Positions 52,401 to 57,618 of a DNA stretch of 57,618 bases are shown piece by piece; the first letter of the stretch is position 1, and each line of letters begins with the position of its first letter. This DNA is from Syntrophorhabdaceae bacterium PtaU1.Bin034 (GTDB lineage: Bacteria; Desulfobacterota_G; Syntrophorhabdia; Syntrophorhabdales; WCHB1-27), in contig MVRP01000006.1 in assembly GCA_002067405.1 (NCBI GenBank), positions 1-57,618 of the forward strand, read 5' to 3'. The notes under the pieces were generated by a model. It was not told where the DNA came from. It worked only from the letters and a program-made list of their open reading frames with translations, and did not search any database. A program made the translations under genes and the position numbers.

Positions 52401-53315
52401 CTAAATAACCCAGTCCAGAAAGGCGTCTTGTTGAAATTCCCGAGGCCTTTGATCCTTGAATTGCAACTCGGGGTTCTTTACACTAACCCGTGTTCTGTCG
52501 GGAACCGATCTTGTAATGAAAACATTGCTCCCTATAGCGACACCCTCACCGATGACGGTCTCTCCGCCCAAGATCGAAGCTCCGGCATACACGGTGACAC
52601 CATCCTCTATGGTAGGGTGACGTTTGGTCCCGCGAAGGAACTGTCCTCCCCTGGTCGATAAGGCTCCAAGGGTCACGCCCTGATAGATTGTCACATGATT
52701 GCCGATCACCGATGTCTCGCCGATAACCACCCCTGTTCCGTGATCGATGAAGAAATATTCTCCGATCGTCGCGCCGGCATGAATATCTATCCCCGTGACA
52801 TTGTGGGCATATTCAGTCATGATCCTCGGGATAAGGGGGACGTCGAGCAGATAAAGCTCGTGAGCGAGACGCTGAACGCTTATGGCAAAAACACCGGGGT
52901 AAGAGAATATTACCTCATCGGTGTCCGTTGCCGCAGGATCGCCGTCAAAGGCCGCCTGTACGTCGGTGGCGAGTATTTCCCGTATTCTCGGGATACGAGC
53001 GAAGAACTCGCTGATGATCTCATCGGCTTTTTTCTCCACATCAATGTTCTTTCGCGCCTGGAACTTCATGGAGTTGCAGATCTGTTCGTGAAGTTTGCTG
53101 TGGATATTGATGAGGAGTTGCCCCACCGTATACTCGACGGCTGCGGAAGGAAGGTGCTGTGTCCCGAAGTAGCCGGGGAAAAGAAGCTCCCTCAACATAA
53201 GGACTATCGTGATCACCTCGTCTCTGCTGGGAAGATTCCCTGAGTCGAGATGGCTGATATCGGGGCGATTCCTGTAGCTCGAAACAATGGCTTTGGCGAC
53301 ATTAATTATATCCAC
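52401..53315 (-). CDS. cysE: Serine O-acetyltransferase (EpsC/CysE-like), copy 2
   Basis: A 304-residue paralogue of the copy at 44772: IDIHAGATIGEYFFIDHGTGVVIGETSVIGNHVTIYQGVTLGAL, then HPTIEDGVTVYAGASILGG. The EpsC-type N-terminal helices (EQICNSMKFQARKNIDVEKKA) are present. GTG 53315 is preceded by GGAGG at 6 nt. It heads the sulfur operon (acetyltransferase, DsrE, TusA, encapsulin, desulfurase) about 170 nt after leader E4. Two paralogues under two different control regions suggest separate regulation of cysteine supply. Confidence 0.92.
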   Translation of the reverse strand: MDIINVAKAIVSSYRNRPDISHLDSGNLPSRDEVITIVLMLRELLFPGYFGTQHLPSAAVEYTVGQLLINIHSKLHEQICNSMKFQARKNIDVEKKADEIISEFFARIPRIREILATDVQAAFDGDPAATDTDEVIFSYPGVFAISVQRLAHELYLLDVPLIPRIMTEYAHNVTGIDIHAGATIGEYFFIDHGTGVVIGETSVIGNHVTIYQGVTLGALSTRGGQFLRGTKRHPTIEDGVTVYAGASILGGETVIGEGVAIGSNVFITRSVPDRTRVSVKNPELQFKDQRPREFQQDAFLDWVI

Positions 53316-53789
53316 ACCTCACCTCCGGGATGGCTATTCGGTTCACCGCATGCGACCATCTTGAGCATTGTGTCACATCACCGACAACGATTACTTTCAT
53401 CAAAAGTGCACATCCTCCTCAGCCCTTACTTGATCAGATGCAGAACCTCCTCTATCACGACAGCTGTTTTCGGGCACCAACCTCCGCATAAGAAAGGCTA
53501 AACCGATAGCCCACAATTACGAGCTTGTCGATTCAGCCTCCAGTTGTCTGGTCAGCTTCCGTCTATTGTTCTTATCTTACGACGGCTGTTGTGTCTCCAT
53601 GTTCACGTATCCAAAGTTCAACAATCGTCGCAATATTTCACGATCGCACAGCCTTTATCACTTTTTCACCTTTCATCCTCCCGGTTTTGTCTCGGAGGCC
53701 ATGTCAGCATGGATTTCACTGATCCTTCACCAAGCAGTTCGCGTTTCGTGTTTGCCACTGCTGCTTCTTCAGGCATCCTCATGAAACAT
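53316..53789. other. Intergenic region between serine acetyltransferase 2 and nifH-like copy 2
   Basis: About 475 nt. Besides leader E4 it holds about 170 nt of untranslated leader (53316-53487) and about 230 nt (53559-53789) that must contain the acetyltransferase promoter and the end of the nifH transcript. TTGAAC and TAAGAT appear upstream of E4 but are not well spaced. No other gene is supported; a long plus-strand frame here is antisense to nifH and nifB. Confidence 0.35.
53488..53558 (-). promoter_or_regulatory. Structured leader element, copy E4
   Basis: On the minus strand: AAGCTGACC, hairpin CCAG-ACAA-CTGG, then AGGCTGAATC. GGCTGAATC (53538-53530) pairs with GGTTTAGCC (53504-53496) through two G-T pairs, followed by TTTCTTAT. 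The loop of the first hairpin differs from E1/E2 (ACAA against ACAGA). It precedes serine acetyltransferase 2 by 170 nt. No TTGACA promoter of the P1-P3 kind was found upstream. Confidence 0.65.
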
Positions 53790-54668
53790 TTAGATGCTCG
53801 ACGCCTCGCCCCGTACTTCTCCTGTTTCAATGGCGAGGATCTGGTCCGCCCATTTGGCTGCCCATTCCCTCAGATCTTTTTCGTTAAGAGGAGACGGTGT
53901 CTTCGACTCCGCGTGGTTGACGATCTTCAGCGCAAGGTTTGTGTAGATACGCGCTTGCTCGGAATCGGGAGCTGCCTCGATAGTCGTCTTCCCACGCAGT
54001 TCGCTCTGGGTTACGGTGACCGATCGCGGCACGTACTCCATGACCTGCGTACTGGTGCGTGCCACGAAATCGTCGACTATCTCCCGCGCGTAAGGTGTGT
54101 TAATGGAATTTGCAATGACGCCCCCCAAAAGGGCCCCGCCGCTATTCGAGTATTTCGCGATGCCCCTGAAAAGGTTGTTCGCTGCGTAGATCGCCATGAA
54201 ATCGGCGGACGATACGGTAAAGACATGCTTGGCGATGCCCTCCCTGATGGGCATGGCAAAGCCTCCGCACACCACGTCGCCGAGAACATCGTAAATCACC
54301 ACGTCGAGATCAAGGTCATCGAAGGCCTTCAACTGTTTGAGAAGCTGGACCGCGGTGATGATGCCCCGGCCGGCGCAGCCGACTCCCGGCGATGGTCCGC
54401 CCGCTTCCACGCAGAGAACGCCGCCATAGCCTTCATGGACAACTTCGTCGAGTTTGAAGACCTTCTTTTCCCTGAGTGTGTCGAGAACCGTGGGTATGTA
54501 TTTTCCGTCCCTGAGCGTGTTTGTCGAATCGCTTTTGGGATCGCAACCCACCTGCATGACCTTGTAACCGGCTTTCGCGAGGGCTGCACTGATGTTCGAC
54601 GTGGTCGTCGACTTACCGATACCGCCCTTGCCATAGATTGCGATCTGTTTGATGTCCTTTTTTGCCAT
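53790..54668 (-). CDS. Nitrogenase-reductase-like Fe protein (NifH-like), copy 2
   Basis: A 292-residue NifH-family protein, strongly similar to copy 1 at 15130. P-loop YGKGGIGKST; [4Fe-4S] ligands Cys98 (GVGCAGRG) and Cys134 (GDVVCGGFAMP) are present with the Arg after the first Cys. It is last in the minus-strand group alpha, beta, NifB, NifH, starting 84 nt after nifB. Together with the right-hand alpha/beta pair and NifB it makes the most compact complete nitrogenase-like set in the window. Confidence 0.95.
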   Translation of the reverse strand: MAKKDIKQIAIYGKGGIGKSTTTSNISAALAKAGYKVMQVGCDPKSDSTNTLRDGKYIPTVLDTLREKKVFKLDEVVHEGYGGVLCVEAGGPSPGVGCAGRGIITAVQLLKQLKAFDDLDLDVVIYDVLGDVVCGGFAMPIREGIAKHVFTVSSADFMAIYAANNLFRGIAKYSNSGGALLGGVIANSINTPYAREIVDDFVARTSTQVMEYVPRSVTVTQSELRGKTTIEAAPDSEQARIYTNLALKIVNHAESKTPSPLNEKDLREWAAKWADQILAIETGEVRGEASSI

Positions 54669-54752
54669 GTTATGACACTCCTTTTACTGGTCCTTAGTCT
54701 TTTCCTTGCCCAATTTACTCAACTATCTCCTGCTCACTTGTTTTCCCTCATC

Positions 54753-55646
54753 TTATCCGTGAGAAAACGTCGGCGCCACGCGCCCGTAAAGTTCCAGTCC
54801 ATAGTCTTTCCCCGTTCCCGGCACACCGCAGGCATCGGCCCGGCATTGACGGCAGTGGGTAAAGACGGACAGGTACTCCTCTGCCTCATCCTGAGCCTTC
54901 TTCAGTTCCTCGGCTGTCGGTGGTCGGAGCGATGCCATCTCGAACTGCGGTATGAGGGGGATGATGTTGATCATGGAAGCTCCCGCCCGGGACACGGTGC
55001 GGGCGATATCCTTGATATTCATATCGTTGATGCCCGGTATGAGCACGGTATTGATCTTCACCACGACACCCAGCCGCACCATTTTCTTGATCCCCTCGAG
55101 CTGAGCCGCAATGAGCCTCCGCGCCCCTTCCTCCCCTGTCAGATTGAGCCCGTTCTGCCGGACGTGGGCGCATATATGTGCAAGGATTCTTGAATTGACC
55201 GAGTTCACCGTAACAGTGAGGGCCTTGACACCTACAGCAGCCACTTCCTCAGCTTTTTCGGGCAGATCGAGACCGTTCGTGCTCAGGCACAGAATCAGGT
55301 CGGGAAACCGTTCGTGGACAAGTTTGAGCGCCGTAAGCGCGTGATCTGTCGCAAGGGGATCTCCCGGCCCGGCAATGCCGACCACGGTCAGCTCCGGGCA
55401 GACCCGCCTGGCCCGCTCGACAATCTTTACGGCTTTTTCCGGTTTGATGAGTGACGCGGCAACGCCCGGCCTTATTTCCCATTTGTTGAATCCCCGCTTG
55501 CAGAAGCGGCACTGTATGTTGCATGCCGGACTGACAGGCAAATGAATTCGGCCGAATTTGTTGTGAGCGCGTGCGCTGAAGCAGGGATGTCGCTCCAGCC
55601 CTTCCGGTGCGGTGTTGTTCCCATTACTTTTAAAGCAGGTGTTCAT
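54753..55646 (-). CDS. nifB: Radical SAM cofactor biosynthesis protein NifB (without NifX domain)
   Basis: A 297-residue radical SAM enzyme. The NifB-specific block ERHPCFSARAH leads into ACNIQCRFCKRGFNKWE, giving the CxxxCxxC SAM cluster (Cys42, Cys46, Cys49) plus Cys22. The end carries CRQCRADACGVPG, another NifB signature for the additional clusters. It lacks the C-terminal NifX-like domain of many NifB proteins; the separate NifX-like protein at 3674 could complement it. NifB builds the [8Fe-9S-C] core (NifB-co), so at least one of the nitrogenase-like enzymes probably carries a complex Fe cofactor. GGAGG precedes ATG 55646. Confidence 0.93.
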   Translation of the reverse strand: MNTCFKSNGNNTAPEGLERHPCFSARAHNKFGRIHLPVSPACNIQCRFCKRGFNKWEIRPGVAASLIKPEKAVKIVERARRVCPELTVVGIAGPGDPLATDHALTALKLVHERFPDLILCLSTNGLDLPEKAEEVAAVGVKALTVTVNSVNSRILAHICAHVRQNGLNLTGEEGARRLIAAQLEGIKKMVRLGVVVKINTVLIPGINDMNIKDIARTVSRAGASMINIIPLIPQFEMASLRPPTAEELKKAQDEAEEYLSVFTHCRQCRADACGVPGTGKDYGLELYGRVAPTFSHG

Positions 55647-55690
55647 AATCCTCCGGCGATACGCTAAACTTCAAAGGTACAAAATATCGT

Positions 55691-57034
55691 CTAACGCCCT
55701 GCCACTATTGTGCCCAGCAGGTCTTCCACCAGATGCAGACCTCCCCGGTAACCCGCATAGCTGCGGTCGAGGACGGCCCTGTTCACCACAGGAAAACTGA
55801 CACTCAGGTGCGCCGCACCGATGGAGGCCGCAAGATCCCGGTCGAGGGAACTGCCCACCACAAAGGCGGGGCTGAAGGCATTGTAGTACCGCTGGCCGCT
55901 CGGTCTCGGCCATCGCTTGTTCAGGTGGTAGATAATCTCGCTCGTGTCGGTTTCGAAGACGAAAGACGGCCGCAATCCCGATTCCAGAGTAGTAAACCGT
56001 TCGGCGATGATCGCTGCCGGCTCTTCCTTCGGCTCGTCGGTGCACACGGCAAGCTCCGGTATCCAGCCGAGATCATCGGCAAGGAACTTGGTCAGGCTGT
56101 AAGCGTAATTGCAGTCTCCCACGACCACGGCATAGCGCTGCATATCGAAGTCGTTGTAAGGATCGGTAAGGGGTTCAAGATACCGGTAGTAGAGGTCGTT
56201 TTCCTTCTCTATGATCTCCGCGATCAGCGAATTCTTGATCGAAAGCGCTTCACCCACCTTGCGCAGGAAGCTGTCCGTGCCGCTCGGGCCGATGGGCAAG
56301 GGAAGGGTGATGAAGGGCGTACCGTGCTCCTCCTCGAACACACCGGCCGCGTCTACGCCGTACACATCGGAAACGACGATGTTCAGCTCCGCTGCCGACG
56401 ATGTTCGGATCCGGTCAATGCTGTCCGTGCTGCCGAAGAACGTGTTTACATCAAGGCCGAGCCGGGAGAGAAGGCTGCCCAGGGCCTCAAGATTTCCCCT
56501 CCAGAACACATCGAGCGTCGGCGCGATGCCCCACAGGTTCACCTTGTTTTTTGCTTTCGCGACCTTCTTTTCGACGAAATCGCGGAAGAGGCTCTGGAGG
56601 ACGGCGTCATAGCCGAAATAGGAGTTACCCCTGAATCCGGCTGTCTCCGCCGCTATCACCGGCCGTTCCGGGCTTGTCGTCTCCGAGATGACGGCTCGAA
56701 GATCGTCACCGATCATCTCCGTGACGCAGCTCGTGAGGACCACGAAAAGCCTGCCGTCCATTACCTCAAAGGTACTCTGTATCTGCTCCCTGAGCCTATC
56801 AGCCCCGCCGAAGACGACCTCGGACTCCTGGACGTTGGAACTGGGGACCGTGAGCCCGCCGCAGTGTCCTCCGATCTGCAGGCCCGAGCCGCCGCTCTGT
56901 GCCCAGGCGAAATTACCCGCGCAACCGGAGGCGGCATGCATGATTGGTATGACGCCGGGCAGGGCAGCGGCAGTTGCAAGGGCGCCGCCCAGGGCGCATG
57001 AATAACGGGGTTTCTCGACAAAATTACGCGCAAT
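55691..57034 (-). CDS. Nitrogenase-like component 1 beta (NifK-like) subunit, third copy, start unclear
   Basis: The reading frame encodes a full beta subunit: RYSCALGGALATAAALPG with the first P-cluster Cys (56996-56998), HAASGCAGN, and TSCVTEMIGDD for the other two. The usual Cys, SSNVQESEVVFGGADRL and AGYRGGLHLVEDL blocks follow. The upstream limit is unclear: between the frame's upstream stop (just inside the end of the alpha gene) and the first Cys there is no ATG, GTG or TTG. The first ATG (56941) would remove the first P-cluster Cys. ATT at 57032 is used here only as a marker. A hairpin (57038-57070) lies at that point. Initiation at a rare codon, a lost start or a sequence error are all possible. 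Confidence 0.8.
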   Translation of the reverse strand: MARNFVEKPRYSCALGGALATAAALPGVIPIMHAASGCAGNFAWAQSGGSGLQIGGHCGGLTVPSSNVQESEVVFGGADRLREQIQSTFEVMDGRLFVVLTSCVTEMIGDDLRAVISETTSPERPVIAAETAGFRGNSYFGYDAVLQSLFRDFVEKKVAKAKNKVNLWGIAPTLDVFWRGNLEALGSLLSRLGLDVNTFFGSTDSIDRIRTSSAAELNIVVSDVYGVDAAGVFEEEHGTPFITLPLPIGPSGTDSFLRKVGEALSIKNSLIAEIIEKENDLYYRYLEPLTDPYNDFDMQRYAVVVGDCNYAYSLTKFLADDLGWIPELAVCTDEPKEEPAAIIAERFTTLESGLRPSFVFETDTSEIIYHLNKRWPRPSGQRYYNAFSPAFVVGSSLDRDLAASIGAAHLSVSFPVVNRAVLDRSYAGYRGGLHLVEDLLGTIVAGR

Positions 57035-57037
57035 TAT

Positions 57038-57070
57038 CGGACCGACCCACTTTGTGGGTGCCCCGGTCCG
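57038..57070. repeat. Hairpin between right-hand alpha and beta genes
   Basis: CGGACCG-ACCCAC, loop TTT, GTGGGT-CGGTCCG with a GCCC bulge. It sits where the start of the beta gene is expected and could hide or replace it, or be a small inserted palindrome. The remaining 140 nt up to the alpha stop are low-complexity, with many CCTC and CTCC runs. Confidence 0.6.
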
Positions 57071-57207
57071 TGGAGCCTCCTTGCTATGCAGAGGTGCGGA
57101 GGAGATGGGGAGCGGAGGAGAAAATGCTTGTTCACCGTTGCCCCTCTGCCCCTCTGCAAAGAAGAGATGTTTTGCCGCTGGCTCGCGTCGCCCCCGTTGT
57201 CTTGTTA

Positions 57208-57618
57208 CTATTCATTGCTTTCACCTCCGGCTGCTGCCCTGATGTATTTGAAGGCGTCTTCTTCGTACCACCCTTCCGAGTAGGGAAGACGGACGTGGGC
57301 GCTCAATTTGCGGTTGTAGGTGGTGTTCTTCAGTTGCTTGTAGAGCCGCCTTGCCACTTCATAGACGCCCTTGTAGCCGATGAAACTGAGACCCGTATGA
57401 TAGATGACCGAAGCCGGTATGCCGAGTTTTGCGGCAGTGGCGTTGCCGTTCCAGTGGCCCAGGAAGATGTCGGGCTTCAATTTTTTGAGAAGGTTGGCTT
57501 CCTCGAAAGGCTGGGCATTGGCAATGTTGACCACGTAATCGCTTTCAGTTTTTGCAGCGAGTTTCTGGTATTCCACGTCGGCATACTCGTCGTGGTGGAA
57601 GGAGCGGATGCCGGCGAT
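57208..57618 (-). CDS. Nitrogenase-like component 1 alpha (NifD-like) subunit, C-terminal part
   Basis: The frame is open to the right edge, so only about 136 C-terminal residues are visible (IAGIRSFHHDEYADVEYQ onward). FHHDEYAD corresponds to the NifD block FAHNDDYQ. ANAQPFEEANLLKKLKPDIF and FIGYKGVYEVARRLYKQL match the fragment at the left window edge closely. No His sits at the NifD His442 position. It would pair with the beta frame that follows after about 170-210 nt. A GTG at 57576 exists but is internal. Confidence 0.88.
   Translation of the reverse strand: MAGIRSFHHDEYADVEYQKLAAKTESDYVVNIANAQPFEEANLLKKLKPDIFLGHWNGNATAAKLGIPASVIYHTGLSFIGYKGVYEVARRLYKQLKNTTYNRKLSAHVRLPYSEGWYEEDAFKYIRAAAGGESNE

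Noticed and set aside
53544..55193. A 549-codon plus-strand open frame
   Set aside because: It is antisense to nifH copy 2 and part of nifB and starts inside leader E4. Not a gene.

Overview
The window looks like an accessory island from an anaerobic, GC-rich, Gram-negative bacterium, probably of the former Deltaproteobacteria (Desulfobacterota). The evidence is the TonB system and outer-membrane receptor, the oxygen-sensitive FeS enzymes (nitrogenase-like proteins, radical SAM NifB, DMSO-reductase type molybdoenzyme, QueG-like FeS protein) and the general gene style. The genus assignment is a guess. No rRNA, tRNA or CRISPR array was seen.

Layout. (1) 1-13.6 kb, plus strand: the end of a nitrogenase-like alpha subunit, then two complete nitrogenase-like alpha/beta pairs, a NifX-like protein, two ABC permeases and a solute-binding protein, followed by TonB, a Cys-rich membrane protein and an OprC-like TonB-dependent receptor. 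(2) 13.7-21.4 kb, plus strand: a promoter and structured leader, then an ABC ATPase, a NifH-like Fe protein, two more permeases (one with a His-rich tail), an acetolactate-decarboxylase-like protein, a UroD/MtaA-like methyltransferase and a SAM methyltransferase. (3) 21.7-33.6 kb, plus strand: a defence block of Res-type helicase-nuclease, DUF4062 ATPase, DNA methyltransferase, OLD-type ATPase/TOPRIM protein and RelE-UvrD fusion. (4) 33.6-43.7 kb, minus strand: one long operon of permease, binding protein, QueG-like FeS protein, ATPase, binding protein, permease, DszB-like desulfinase, DmsA-like molybdoenzyme and a frameshifted DmsB-like ferredoxin. (5) 44-53.3 kb, minus strand: sulfur handling, with two serine acetyltransferases, another binding protein, an HD hydrolase, a DsrE-like protein, a TusA-like protein, a family 2 encapsulin shell and its cysteine desulfurase cargo. 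(6) 53.8-57.6 kb, minus strand: alpha subunit (partial), beta subunit, NifB and a second NifH.

How it may work together (inference): ABC transporters of the sulfonate/taurine type and a TonB receptor would bring in one or more organosulfur compounds or metal complexes. Several nitrogenase-like reductases carrying NifB-derived cofactors, a DszB-like desulfinase and a DMSO-reductase-like enzyme would release the sulfur. Serine acetyltransferase, cysteine desulfurase, TusA/DsrE carriers and an encapsulin would capture and store it. The closest described precedent is methylthio-alkane reductase, a nitrogenase-like enzyme used for sulfur scavenging, but no gene order known to me matches this island.

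Two regulatory signatures tie the blocks together. A 5' leader of about 55-75 nt occurs four times (near 782, 13955, 43959 minus and 53558 minus). It has a short hairpin followed by a terminator-like stem, and both stems show compensatory changes. A TTGACA promoter whose -10 region overlaps TACT-N12/13-ATAGT occurs three times. I do not recognise either as a known class.
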